In this document: piece after piece, positions 1 to 10,500 of the stretch | Layout: each line of letters begins with the position of its first letter | Numbering within the stretch: position 1 is the stretch's first letter | NCBI RefSeq assembly: GCF_027571385.1 | Contig: NZ_CP085636.1 | Coordinates: forward strand, 5,008,501-5,072,500 | DNA from: Shewanella sp. MTB7 | GTDB taxonomy: Bacteria; Pseudomonadota; Gammaproteobacteria; Enterobacterales; Shewanellaceae | DNA length: 64,000 nt | Direction of reading: 5' to 3' | Notes under the pieces: model-generated | Database searches by the model: none | Told to the model about the DNA's origin: nothing | Seen by the model: the letters and a program-made list of their open reading frames with translations, nothing else | Position numbers and translations under genes: made by a program

Positions 1-772
1 GAGACAGGTTAATCAGTGTTCTGATTAAGGTGATCACAATTAATAAACCACTTAGCTACTACAGAAACAAACCCATACTCAAAACTGTCACGCTAATACC
101 TATAGTTTGTAGGCAATAAAGACCTAACTCAGATCTAAGTTGTCAAACCTAACTATATGTACTATCCAGTTATCTCAATTGTGGACCAGACAATGAAATA
201 TACGACACTTCTAAATATTGATTATTTCCTTTTATTGTAGAAAACCAGTGATGAAACCCAGGGTAAAGTTAGATTAAAAGTCGACCTAATCATTGAACTT
301 ACCGAGTTAACCTGTCTGACTACAAAACTACAACTGGAAGAGTAATGAGTCATAACAAAAAAATGATTAAAAAGTGATTATAAGTAAAATCAAAGGATTA
401 TATCGGCATTCTATTTGATGATTTGATATACATTGAAAATAACGGATCCAAATACAAGATGGTGTTAAGTAAACAAAGAACCCATTTAAGAAAAATGGCC
501 TACTTAAAAGTTTAACGATAACGCTTTGGGGCTGGAGGGTGAACTAATGATATAGTTTGATAACTCTACGAAACTTGTAAATAAATTATTATCAATAAGG
601 AAAATAAAGAAGAAGTGCAACCTCAAACTAAGCTTAAATGTAAATAAGCAAATGTTATCAGCCACACCAAATAAAAGAGAAATGAAAATTTCTTTGAAAT
701 AAATTCTGACTATTAAACTAGCGGTTCAATAATGAGTATGTTCTCCACTGAACACTACTCATAAAAACTTTA
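1..772. other. AT-rich stretch with no recognisable gene
   Basis: This stretch is AT-rich and shows no open frame of useful length on either strand. I see no tRNA, no clear terminator and no insertion-sequence end. It may hold decayed sequence or the downstream region of the small secreted-peptide gene that ends at 773. Confidence 0.5.
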
Positions 773-1015
773 TTAGTTTACTTCTAACCAAGATCCTGGG
801 CACGGTCTCATTGGACAGCCAGCTGTTGGTATAATGACCACTTCATCCTCTGCTTTATCATATTCATTCTGACCAATATTTTGCTGTTCAAAGCCAAGTT
901 GGTATTTGTTTTCAACCACCACGTCATCATTTACTACAGCTACAGTCATCCCTGAAACGCATACAGCACTTAGTACTACAGCCTTAAAAAACATATTCAT
1001 TGTTGAAATCTTCAT
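773..1015 (-). CDS. small secreted peptide, unknown function
   Basis: An 80-residue protein. Residues 1 to about 25 form a basic start (MKIS) followed by a hydrophobic stretch ending near VSGMTVA, which reads as a Sec signal peptide. The remaining 55 residues are acidic and end in a short cysteine/proline motif, CPMRPCPGSW, close to the C-terminus. A GAGGAC ribosome-binding site lies just before the ATG. The gene lies 180 bp downstream of, and on the same strand as, a CadC-like membrane regulator, so it may be its target or be co-transcribed with it. I do not recognise the family. The two cysteines could form a small disulfide loop in the periplasm; this is inference. Confidence 0.6.
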   Translation of the reverse strand: MKISTMNMFFKAVVLSAVCVSGMTVAVVNDDVVVENKYQLGFEQQNIGQNEYDKAEDEVVIIPTAGCPMRPCPGSWLEVN

Positions 1016-1197
1016 GTTTAGTCCTCAAAATATCTAATTATCTAAATGCAAATAATTTTCTAGCCAATAAAATTATTCAACCAACTATACAACTTACAAT
1101 TTCATACGGCCAAAAACATAATAAAAAGATTATGAAAAAATAACACTTAATAAAATCAACTATTTAAGTGATTACCCAAGGAGTATGCACAAGCATG

Positions 1198-3387
1198 CTA
1201 CCTATAGTTTAACTTCACAATATTGGTATAACTTTCGTGGAAACTCCCTAAGTATATTACTCCTTCTCTATCGACAGCTATTGCTTGTGCAATTGCTATC
1301 GCCTGCGATCCGTTGCCAGAATTCATAATAATTCGCTCTCCCGTTTTAAGGTTAATGCGATCGATATCTATATGCCCTTCTCGGTAAGTTAAGTTGTAAA
1401 CATATTGATCAACTATGGTCCACGACATATCAAGCATAACGGTAAACTCTTCATGAATTAGTTTCACTTCATCATTATCTAAGGTCCATAGGCCATCCTT
1501 TGCTCTTTGAGTAAAAAATAGCTGTCCAGTACTAGAAAACTGACCAAATTCAACTCCTTCAGCTAAAGTATTTGATATATCCCCAGACTTGATATCTACT
1601 AACCTAAGTGATGGCCTACCCAAAATATCAAATGAAGCCATAATAGTTTGATTATCAGGACCCCAAGCAACGCCATACAACTCATGTTGACCCTGGATAT
1701 CAATATACTGAGTTGTATGACTATTTAAATCATAGATAAAAGGTTGATGATTGTTGCGACCCAATATCTGAGTTCCATCAACCGAAAATTTAATATGTCT
1801 AATAAAACTTATATCTTTAAATTGAGTTAACTGAGATTCGGTACCACCTTTTGATTTTAACCAAATTTGCGGCTCTCCTGTACGAGTGGATACAAAAGCC
1901 AGATGTTTCCCGTCTAAACTGATAGTTGGACGAGAGTCATCCCCATTCGAAGCTATAAAGCGAGACCAATCATGCTGTATTTTATCATCCGTTGATGCAC
2001 TTCCTGATTTCAACGAAGAGGGTAATCGCCAAATTTCTCCATCGTACAATTGCCCTAATACAGCAACAACATCTCCTTTCTGGTTAGAAACAGGTGAAAA
2101 AACAGGCTGTAATATATTAGTTAGTTGGGAGTGTGTTTTTGACTCTATGATATAGCGCATCAAATTCAACCCTTCCCCGCGATAGATCAAAGACTCACTA
2201 TCATGGCTCCAAGCTACTGTATGCAGAGCAAGATCGAGCATAAATAGTTTTTGCCAGTTCCCAGTGTCCAAAGACAGCAACATCACCTGTACCTGATACC
2301 AGCGAACATTTCTAACTACCGCCAAATAACGACCATTTGGTGAGAGACTGAGAGAGTAATCGCCACCACCAATGGAGTATGGTTGACTCAACTGCTTTTT
2401 ATTAGCCCCAGTAATATCGATAGAAAACAACATTTTTTCACTAAGAAAGTTTTTTCCATGATCTTCATCAGAATAGAAAATGCTCTTGCCTGAAGGGTGC
2501 CAGACTATACTAGTACTCTGGATGATACTTTTACAGTCGGTGATCTTACTTACTTCTCCAAATTGTCCATCACGTACCTCCACCATATTAATTTGACAGC
2601 CACCGATGAGATTAAAGGAAAGATAAGCAATTTTACTGCCATCAGGGCTAAAAGCTGGATAACCCTGACTATCAAACGAATCTTCAAGAAAGTGAGTTTT
2701 ACGATTATCTAATGTCATCAAACCTATACGCCAGCTTTTCTCACCTAAGTCTCGTTTCGCATAGGTCAAATATTTGCCATCAGCCGAGAGCATAGGCGAT
2801 AGCTCTTGCCCATCGAGATAAGTAAGACGTTTTAGCTCTGTCTTAACATGTTGCGTATTATCGATAGTGGTATGATGAGTAATTTGGTAAACGGAGAAGA
2901 TAAGCAGCGACAAAAGTCCGGTTAATAACAATGCTGTTTTCCCAGCATGATGATACAAGGTGGCAAACAAGCTACGTTTAAAGACTTGTCTCTTACTCTC
3001 TACATTATCAAGTTCAGTACCGGCAATCACTTCAGTAGCAAACTTCTCATGCTTGGTGATCTCTTTGAGTAAAGTAATAGGGGCAATTAATACATAACCC
3101 ACTTTAGGTAAGGTTTTGATAAAATGTGGCGATTTTGCATTATCGCCAAGTTGATTTCTTAATATGCCTATAATGCGATTGATAGCGTTATCTGACACTT
3201 CCCCACCAGACCAGACCTCATCCAGCAACATATCCCGACTCACAGGTTCCCCAGCATGGTTTATCAGGCATAGCAGTACCTGCATCGCCCTTAACTCCAC
3301 TTTGAGCAAGTTATCTCCGCTTAAAATGGTGCATTGCGCCGGATCGACAACCTTATCAGCCAATCGATATCGAGTTCGATTTAACAT
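1198..3387 (-). CDS. CadC/ToxR-like membrane transcriptional regulator with TolB-type beta-propeller
   Basis: A 729-residue regulator. Residues 5-105 form an OmpR/PhoB-type winged helix (ELRAMQVLLCLINHAGEPVS, then DNAINRIIGILRNQL and the wing GYVL). A single transmembrane helix lies near 150-170 (TALLLTGLLSLLIFSVYQI). The rest is a periplasmic beta-propeller with repeated LSxDGKYLxY and FSPDGSKIAYL blades of the TolB/PD40 type. CadC-like proteins of this design bind DNA from the membrane and sense a periplasmic signal or partner protein. I chose the ATG at 3387 because it starts immediately before the winged helix; a TTG at 3438 would add 17 residues with no clear ribosome-binding site. The downstream neighbour is the small secreted peptide at 773-1015. 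The ligand is unknown. Confidence 0.85.
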   Translation of the reverse strand: MLNRTRYRLADKVVDPAQCTILSGDNLLKVELRAMQVLLCLINHAGEPVSRDMLLDEVWSGGEVSDNAINRIIGILRNQLGDNAKSPHFIKTLPKVGYVLIAPITLLKEITKHEKFATEVIAGTELDNVESKRQVFKRSLFATLYHHAGKTALLLTGLLSLLIFSVYQITHHTTIDNTQHVKTELKRLTYLDGQELSPMLSADGKYLTYAKRDLGEKSWRIGLMTLDNRKTHFLEDSFDSQGYPAFSPDGSKIAYLSFNLIGGCQINMVEVRDGQFGEVSKITDCKSIIQSTSIVWHPSGKSIFYSDEDHGKNFLSEKMLFSIDITGANKKQLSQPYSIGGGDYSLSLSPNGRYLAVVRNVRWYQVQVMLLSLDTGNWQKLFMLDLALHTVAWSHDSESLIYRGEGLNLMRYIIESKTHSQLTNILQPVFSPVSNQKGDVVAVLGQLYDGEIWRLPSSLKSGSASTDDKIQHDWSRFIASNGDDSRPTISLDGKHLAFVSTRTGEPQIWLKSKGGTESQLTQFKDISFIRHIKFSVDGTQILGRNNHQPFIYDLNSHTTQYIDIQGQHELYGVAWGPDNQTIMASFDILGRPSLRLVDIKSGDISNTLAEGVEFGQFSSTGQLFFTQRAKDGLWTLDNDEVKLIHEEFTVMLDMSWTIVDQYVYNLTYREGHIDIDRINLKTGERIIMNSGNGSQAIAIAQAIAVDREGVIYLGSFHESYTNIVKLNYR

Positions 3388-3610
3388 TAATGGCTCGCTT
3401 ATTAGCTTAAAAGAATAAATAACAACATAAGAGTCCAAAGAGTACAGACAAGAACATCAAATTAGAGCAAGACAAGCAAATGAAATCAACACCATTAACA
3501 GATAATTCACTTATTAACATTGAGAGAGTATGTAACAGTATCTTTTTTTACTTGCTTCACCTCCTCACCTGCGGGTATCTTTGCTGCGCACTTTTACTAA
3601 GGTTCTTTTA

Positions 3611-4288
3611 ATGTCTGACTTTATCTACTCGCCGCCCACAACACCTTGGCTTGACATCCTTTACCAAGACAAAGATATTTTAGTTGTCAATAAGCCTTCA
3701 GGTTTACTCTCTGTCCCGGGACGAGATCCAGCTCATAGAGATAGCATTTATGCCCGTGTTCTCGCTGAATATCCAAATGCACAAGTTGTTCATAGGCTCG
3801 ACATGTCCACATCCGGCGTCATAGTGCTCGCATTAAGACGAAATGCAGAAAAAGAGCTTAAGAGACAATTTAGGGATAGAGAGACCAAAAAAACTTATTA
3901 CGCGAGAGTCGCTGGTCATATAAAAGAGGGGACTGGCACCATTGAGCTTCCACTTATATGTGACTGGCCAAACCGCCCAAAACAGAAGGTTGACCATAAA
4001 TCAGGAAAACCATCATTAACACACTATAAGGTTATCAGTAGAGCAAAACGTTCAACCTTGGTAAGGCTGACGCCAATCACAGGACGTTCTCATCAGTTAA
4101 GAGTACATATGCTTGCCATAGGTCATCCAATATTAGGTGATAACTTCTATGCTGACCCATTAGCAAAAAGATTAGCCTCTCGATTGTTATTGCATGCCCA
4201 TGAGTTAACCATAAAACAACCATACTCGGGAAAGGAGTTGTCCTTCCGTTGTAATGTCCCCTTTATGGAGCCAGAGGGACAACAATAA
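3611..4288 (+). CDS. rluA: RluA: dual-specificity rRNA/tRNA pseudouridine synthase
   Basis: RluA converts U746 of 23S rRNA and U32 of several tRNAs to pseudouridine. The 225-residue product matches the E. coli protein nearly end to end as I remember it: VVNKPSGLLSVPGR near the N-terminus, the catalytic-Asp motif HRLDMSTSGV, then PLICDWPNRPKQKV and PITGRSHQLRVHMLAIGHPILGD (read in separate blocks). The start is the ATG at 3611, nine bases after an AAGG ribosome-binding site; an upstream in-frame TTG at 3581 would add ten residues that the family lacks. It precedes asnC on the same strand, with a 160-bp gap. Confidence 0.95.
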   Translation: MSDFIYSPPTTPWLDILYQDKDILVVNKPSGLLSVPGRDPAHRDSIYARVLAEYPNAQVVHRLDMSTSGVIVLALRRNAEKELKRQFRDRETKKTYYARVAGHIKEGTGTIELPLICDWPNRPKQKVDHKSGKPSLTHYKVISRAKRSTLVRLTPITGRSHQLRVHMLAIGHPILGDNFYADPLAKRLASRLLLHAHELTIKQPYSGKELSFRCNVPFMEPEGQQ

Positions 4289-4450
4289 TACGGTATACCC
4301 AAACTACCTGAGAGTATTAACGTCCTACAGCAATAACCACTACTTCATAATACAACAAGGTATTTATTATCAAATGATGAATTTCAATAGCCTTTTCTTA
4401 TAAAAAGACGTAAATTAGCCACTAATCATCATATAAATAAGCTAACCACC

Positions 4451-4912
4451 ATGGATACTTCATTCCAAAGAGATCAACTTGATAATCAGATATTATCAGC
4501 ACTGATGGCGGAGGCACGTACTCCTTTTGCCGAGTTGGCTAAACGTTTCAGTGTCAGTGCCGGTACCATCCATGTTCGTGTTGAAAAAATGAAACAGGCT
4601 GGCATTATCACTGGAGCACAAATTACCGTAGACCCTAAGGCCCTTGGCTATGATGTATGCTGCTTTATCGGCATAAATTTGAAGAGTGCCGGCGATTATC
4701 CAGCTGCGATATCTAAACTAAATGCGTTAGAGGAAGTCGTTGAAGCATATTATACAACGGGCAACTACAGCGTTTTTGTAAAGGTTATGTGCCAATCCAT
4801 TGATGGATTGCAGCATGTGCTGATCAACCGTATTCAATCAATCGATGAAATTCAGTCAACAGAAACATTAATAAGCCTGCAGAACCCTATTGTTAGGGCT
4901 GTGAAGCCTTAA
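4451..4912 (+). CDS. asnC: AsnC, Lrp/AsnC-family transcriptional regulator
   Basis: A 153-residue regulator. The N-terminal helix-turn-helix covers about residues 10-60 (FAELAKRFSVSAGTIHVRVE) and the C-terminal RAM/Lrp ligand-binding domain covers about 70-150 (EAYYTTGNYSVFVKVM, then IQSIDEIQSTETLISLQNPI). Similarity to E. coli AsnC, which responds to asparagine and controls asnA, is high along the whole length. No asnA gene is in this window. Its Rho-independent terminator was cut in two by the IS4-type element that starts at 4991. A decayed second copy of the 3' half of asnC lies at 11595-11840. Confidence 0.93.
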   Translation: MDTSFQRDQLDNQILSALMAEARTPFAELAKRFSVSAGTIHVRVEKMKQAGIITGAQITVDPKALGYDVCCFIGINLKSAGDYPAAISKLNALEEVVEAYYTTGNYSVFVKVMCQSIDGLQHVLINRIQSIDEIQSTETLISLQNPIVRAVKP

Positions 4913-4967
4913 TAGCCATTGAGGCAGATGAAAAACATACACTCTCTTGCTACTTTAATTTACCAGC

Positions 4968-4990
4968 AAAAAAAGGCTAACTCTCGTTAG
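4968..4990. terminator. left half of asnC/protease bidirectional terminator, split by an IS
   Basis: The left half reads A7-GGCTAAC-TCTC-GTTAG and stops at the edge of the IS4-type element. Joined to the right half at 7523-7544 (GTTAGCC followed by T8) it gives a 7-bp stem with a TCTC loop and A/T tracts on both sides, a classic bidirectional terminator between the convergent asnC and S8 protease genes. The shared bases AACTCTCGTTAG are the target-site duplication. Confidence 0.85.
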
Positions 4991-5702
4991 CAATTCCGGT
5001 AAGTTAAGCTTACTGGCATTTTTTATTTCTGGCGTATCTCTGAGGTCTGCGCTTGACCATTCTAGGAAAAGACCGTATTCGTCGAGGCGCTAAAATCAGA
5101 CTCTCAGCCATGTCGTAGAAGTACTTAAGCTGTCCAGGAATGGCACCTGGTGTGGAGTAGGGTAAGCCTACTAGCAGCCTAAAAATATGAGCTAAAGAAC
5201 CATTAAAACTCAACTGATAAGGGAGGTAATCCCCTTTAAGTTGATGGCACATTTTCACCATTTGATAGCGTACTAAATTGTAATTGTAGGTGAGTAAGAT
5301 CCCCCACAACTCCTGCTTAACGAGCTCTGGTAGTCGACTTCTCAACGTTAATCGATTGCCTAGCATGTATTGCTTCTGCTCGCGATAACCCAATTCTATT
5401 TCCCATCTATGTGCATATAGGTCAGCGATGTCTGTAACGGAATAGCGCATCGGATCTGTCATTGAGGTCAAAACCGAGTATTCTTTGCCATTAATCTTTC
5501 GACTTATTAACCGCACTTCCAGCTCATTTGGCAACTCAGCCCAGCGTTTTCGGGCATGTGGATTACTTTTTAACTGGACGATCTTATCGTTGTGTCCCAA
5601 GCTGCGGATCACCTCATATTGGACATTTTTCTTCAAGGGGATCAGCCAGTGTCGTTCAATACCAGTGGTTTGCCATTGATACAGCAGTCCAAGTGAAGAA
5701 TA

Positions 5703-6809
5703 CCATTCCATCTTAACAATTAGTCATTCTTGCCCAGTCTCTTTGACACAATGACATAACCCTTTTAGTGTCGCTGATAAAGTCATTCCAAGCAGTTGAA
5801 CACTCATCCACTATATTCTCATAACCTTTGAAACTGCGATTAGCTAGATGATGCTGTCGTAACCAACTCCAGACTTGTTCTATGGGATTTAGCTCTGGCG
5901 AATATGGAGGTAATTTGATGATACTAAGATTGTTAAATTCATCCGCAATATCATCGGTATGCCAACCAGCACCATCCATCACTACAACAGCGTGTCGACC
6001 AGACTTTGTTCTTTGGGATATCAGCGAGAGATGTTGGCGCATAATATCCTTACTGAGGTATGGCGTAATTAGCGCTTCAGTTTCTCCTGTTTGTGGACAA
6101 ACAGCCCCAAAGAAATGAACATATTCAAATTGTTGCTGACGCACAGCTCTTGGACGCGTCCCTTTTCTCGCCCATAAGCGTGTCGTGGTATTTTGTTGGC
6201 CAAATCTCGCTTCATCTTGGAACCAGATATCGACCTGCTCAAGTGCCACACTACCTGGGATGTTAAGGATCGTTTCCAGTTGGAACTTTTTTAAAAGCCG
6301 TTTGGGCTTCAGGTGATTGTTTGGGGTGCTTGGAACGGCTGGTTATCCAGCTAAAGCTCAGCTGAGTCAATAGTTTATAAATAGCATTAGGGTGATAATC
6401 AACATCAAAATGGTGCTGAATATATTTTCGGATGTCATCACCTGTCAGTCTGCCACCAGAGGTTTCAGACAACTTGCTTCTATATGGGTGCTAAGCTGTT
6501 GTTTTTGCTGTTTAGTAAGGTAGCTATCTCTTCCTTTATTCTTTTTAGCATCCAATCCTTTGAGGCCATGAGTAAGATATTTTGCTACCCATGTATTCGC
6601 ACTGCCACGGGCGACTTTAAGTCTATTGGTGACTTCTGTTCGGCTGTGCCCTTCTAGAAATAATGACACTGCCAATAATCGGATCCGTTTGCGAGGGTCC
6701 TTTTCTGCTCTAGATAGGGCTAAGATCTCTTCTGAGGTGTAGTTTTTCAAAAAGGAATACGGGTGATTTATGGTGTTCCTATTAGATCACAACTCTTTAC
6801 TGATTGGTA
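5703..6809 (-). mobile_element. IS630-family element nested in the IS4 transposase
   Basis: This is a 1,107-bp insert flanked by TA (5701-5702 and 6810-6811), the target that IS630/Tc1-mariner elements duplicate. Removing it with one TA restores the reading frame of the host transposase. The right end read inward is TACCAATCAGTAAAGAG, and the left end starts CCATTCCATC, so the inverted repeats are poorly matched. There is an extra TA at the right junction (GGTATAAAAG), so the exact right boundary could be 6807 or 6809. The right-end motif CCAATCAGTA is shared with the MITE at 31973-32232. Confidence 0.75.
5713..6750 (-). pseudogene. IS630-family transposase, two frameshifts
   Basis: Three consecutive pieces in different frames make one transposase of about 340 residues. 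The N-terminal helix-turn-helix part (6750-6445, SLFLEGHSRTEVTNRLKVAR) is followed by a middle piece (6472-6263, GRLTGDDIRKYIQHHF) and the catalytic part (6249-5713). The DDE residues appear in WFQDEARFG, VVVMDGAGWHTDD and PPYSPELNPIEQVW. Breaks lie near 6465 and 6260. The protein is unlikely to be functional unless both shifts are programmed, which would be unusual. Confidence 0.85.
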
Positions 6810-7522
6810 TAAAAGCCTCGATCGAACAGTGTCAGACTATGGTCTGGAGTCGAATCGATAAGTTTCTCAGCCAAAATCATCTCGTTAACAGCATAATCAT
6901 CAAAAGCACTGGCGGTAATAAGCTGGCTACTCAATTCCATTTGGCAGACCATACGGACTTGAGGATATTGAGTGTTTTTAGGCGTAGTGAATACCTCTGC
7001 ATTATCAGGTGTATCTTCCGTTCGCCACACTACACCATCGACTCCTAGTAACATCAGTCCATTCCAAGCTGGATGTAGAGCTTCACGATTCCAATGAGCT
7101 TGAGTACACTCAAACAGCGCTTTCATTGCTTGCTTCACCTAGATCTTTTCGTCGTTGAGTTAAGGCGCTAGGAGCGACAAATGGCTTGCCCTCTCTATCG
7201 ACGACATCGAGCATATTAACAATGTGAGCCATGGGATTATTGTTATAAATAGCCATCCCGATGACAAGGCAACTCATTGATTCTAATGTTAATTTACGTT
7301 TTACAAGCGTTACCGTTTCAGTCAATGCATACGCTTCCTCTATCTATTCTAGAGGGAGTAAGTCAGCGAGGGTTTCAACGTGATGAGGTTTGAGTTGGTT
7401 GATGATGTCAAAAGCTTGAGAAACATGCATAAAAAAATCCGAGACCTAGAGATAGGACTCAGATTCTGAAGCATCTAGAAGATCAGTCAACCGATCGATA
7501 AATCACTAAATGATCGGCATTG

Positions 7523-7544
7523 AACTCTCGTTAGCCTTTTTTTT
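7523..7544. terminator. right half of split bidirectional terminator
   Basis: It reads AACTCTCGTTAGCC followed by T8 and lies 11 bp beyond the stop of the S8 protease gene. It is the second half of the hairpin whose left half is at 4968-4990. Neither half alone can form the 7-bp stem, though GAGTT/AACTC-type alternative pairing with IS bases is possible. Confidence 0.8.
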
Positions 7545-7555
7545 AGTCAAACAAA

Positions 7556-10500
7556 TTAACCTTGAAATTTACGTCTAATCCAAACAAGTGGAAGTAGCAA
7601 GGTTGCAATCCAACCCATAGAGCCACCTTCATCAAAGTTCAAGGTGTCAGTAACAGTAACTGATGTCATTTTCGTATTTGAATTCCCATTTCCATCAGAA
7701 ACGGTTAGTTCAAATGACAATACAGTTCCTTGACTATCAACCTCTGGAGCATCGAAAGTAACACTTTTGCCCGTTGATCCTAGTGCTACGAGTACGCCAC
7801 CCGTTTGTTTCCACGCATAAGTTAGTGCATCATCGTTGCCATCATAAGAAGCACTCCCATCAAGAGTAATGCTTGCTGTATCAGTAACGCTCGAAGGCGC
7901 ATCAATCATAGCAACTGGCACCATTTCCATTACACCAAACTTAATAGTCTCTTCAACAAGATCAGAACCTAGTTCATTGGTTAGTTTCAACGCGAACGCA
8001 TCACCTGCTTTTGTTGGTATTAAGTCAAAACCAGCAGATAAACTCTCACCTGAAGCTGCAGATTGAGTCACACTCCAAGTAATCGTATTTCCTTCTTGAG
8101 TTCCCTCATCAGAAATATTTTCCACCTTATGACCCGCGGACATTTGGGCTGTAAACGTATATACCTTATCTTCATCTGAGAAGTTAGGCTCAACATCAAA
8201 GCTCACTCTGCTCGCCTTACCTGCAGCCATAGCATCTGATAAGTTGGTTATATGACTAACATCATCTTTACGAACAAGGCTATATGGTACTTGTATCATG
8301 GCGCTCTTATCGCCAGACTCAAGAATCAAAATACCTGAAGAGTTCTTATCAGTATCCCAATCAAAAGTAAGACTAAACTCACCTTCATCTTCTGCTACTG
8401 TTACCGATACATCACTACTTAACGATGCTTCATCTGCTACAACAGAGGTTACAGTCACAGTCACGTCATCCGAACCACCAGGAGTTGAGGCTTTATAACC
8501 ATCAACGACTACATAGTAAGTACCAGCGGGCAGATCGGTAAATGAGACAGATTCATCCGAATCCGCTCCAGCGCTACTTCCTATTTTAGCAAAAGAGCCG
8601 TTGAAAATACGAAGATCCACATCCGGAGCAGTTTCTGAAGAAGTAGAAAATATGACATTTGGTACTAATTCTGCAAATTCAACTTCGACTATTACAAAAT
8701 CATCTTCAGGTACCGTTACAATTGTTGGTTCAACAAGATCCGATGTTTTATCATAAACTCCGGCTGTCATCGCAGATAGATCACTTGCGACAAAGCCAGT
8801 GTAAGTCATACTGCCTTCTGTACGACCTGCTGTAATTGACAAACTATCAGGAAGGTTATGTCCATTAGATTTAACCGCTACAGGTAACTTAGCTTCAGGC
8901 ATCCCATCACTAACAAGTTTGATATTGGCAAAATTCCAGCCAGCACTAGCTGAAGTTGTATCAGCAGTTATGGTTAACTCTTGGGTTGCACCGACTTCAA
9001 GTTCGAAACTAGCGGGAGAAACACTTAATACCAAACCATCGGCCACACCTAAAGTGCTAGCGTTCCATGTGCCAGCTTTAGTTGCTTTCACAGTACGAGT
9101 CCAAGTACAAGTGTTGACACATTTAGCATTCGCCATCGTCGGTAAATTAATCTCTGATGGCTGTCCATTTAACCCTGGATCTGCTTTCACATAATTAACA
9201 TAGGTCTCATCCATGACTAAGCCAGACTTCGCTGCGGCTTCTATATCAGCAAAACCAGCTCCCATATCAAAGAAATCAGATGGCGTCTCACCATCGTCTT
9301 TGAATGTAGTTTGGTTAGCGGTCATCATTAAGGCAGATTGTACTTCAGCAGGAGTCCACGTAGGGTGAATACTGGCAAGCAATGTTAATGAGCCAGCAAT
9401 GTGCGGGCTTGCCATAGAAGTGCCACTTAAGAAACCATAATCATTCGGATCTGGAAACTGTTTAAAGGCATCAGACTGATCATCAGCATAAGCGGCAAAA
9501 ATGCTCACACCTGGAGCTGCAATTGATGGAGCGATTACATCCGGAACTGATTTATTCGGACCTCGAGAAGTAAACTCTGCCGCAATACGTGCAAATTCAT
9601 CATCATGTTCAATTTCAGTGCCCGTGATACTTGCCATATGTTCTGCACCGCTTGCCAACCATGCTCGCAGCACATCACCGTTATCAGCATCAATGTGAAT
9701 AGCAGGTAAAACATGAGCATCGGCAACAACGCTTGTAGCCTCATCCTCACCATGTATGTTTGCTAGCACAAGTGCTGACGCGCCACCCGCTTTTACATTA
9801 CGCCCTTTATCAACACGAGCAATAGCACCACGATCACAAACTACAATCGTGTCTGCTGCGAATGTATTTTCAGGAAACGGCTCCAAACACTGGGCTGAGT
9901 CACTATCAGGGTCATTACTATTTTCAAAGTTACCTGCATAAACAATAGAACCGGAAAATGCACCTGTCATCGCCTTACCCGTTAAATCTTTAGGAGCTTC
10001 TGTATCACCACCAGTAAAGCTGCCAACGGTTTTCTCAGTGAAATCTCTATCATGAGTATAAGCAGCAACAGTAGTTAACCAAGGTGCATCTCCAGGAGAG
10101 CCAACAGTTTCAGGTCCAGGACCTGAGTTACCCGCAGAAGTCGCAACATGAATACCCGCTTTACGGGCAGATAAAAAGGCTAACGCATCGGCATCATTCC
10201 ATGGATTACTTGAACCGCCACCAATGGAATAGTTGAGTGCATCAACACCATTTTCAATTGCATGTTCTACTGCTAGAACGGTTAGTGAAGGCAAGCAACC
10301 TGCAAATCCAACATCATCATCTTCACCTGGAAGACATACCTGGTAAGAAACAATGTTCGCATGTGGCGCAACACCTGACATAGACTCAAATACGACACCC
10401 GTTTCTCCGCCATCCACATCAGGGACATTAGTATTTAAAAGAACATTACCCGCAGTTGTACCTGATGTATGAGAACCATGGCCATTATGATCTTCACCAT

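Larger units (their letters stand above)
5010..7430 (-). pseudogene. IS4-family transposase, interrupted and frameshifted
   Basis: The reading frame starts at the ATG at 7430 and meets a TAG at 7344-7346 (codon 29). It shifts frame near 7130, between [10 protein letters not shown] and [14 protein letters not shown], and is cut by the IS630-type element after the second catalytic Asp (LFDRGFY). The C-terminal part resumes at 5702 with YSSLGLLYQW and carries the family Y-(2)-R-(3)-E-(6)-K motif region (HRWEIELGYREQKQYML). Residues of the DDE triad are visible in [21 protein letters not shown] and IELGYREQ. Rejoining both sides at one TA restores the frame as DRGFYSSLG. Confidence 0.9.
4991..7522 (-). 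mobile_element. IS4-family insertion sequence, defective, split by an IS630-family element
   Basis: The ends are imperfect inverted repeats: CAATTCCGGTAAGTTA at 4991-5006 and, read from the other strand, CAATGCCGATCATTTA at 7522-7507, with 12 of 16 bases matching. Both sides carry the 12-bp direct repeat AACTCTCGTTAG (4979-4990 and 7523-7534), a target duplication size usual for IS4-family elements. Without the nested element the length is about 1.42 kb, also usual for the family. The transposase inside is broken by a stop codon, a frameshift and the nested insertion, so the copy is not autonomous. Confidence 0.85.
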
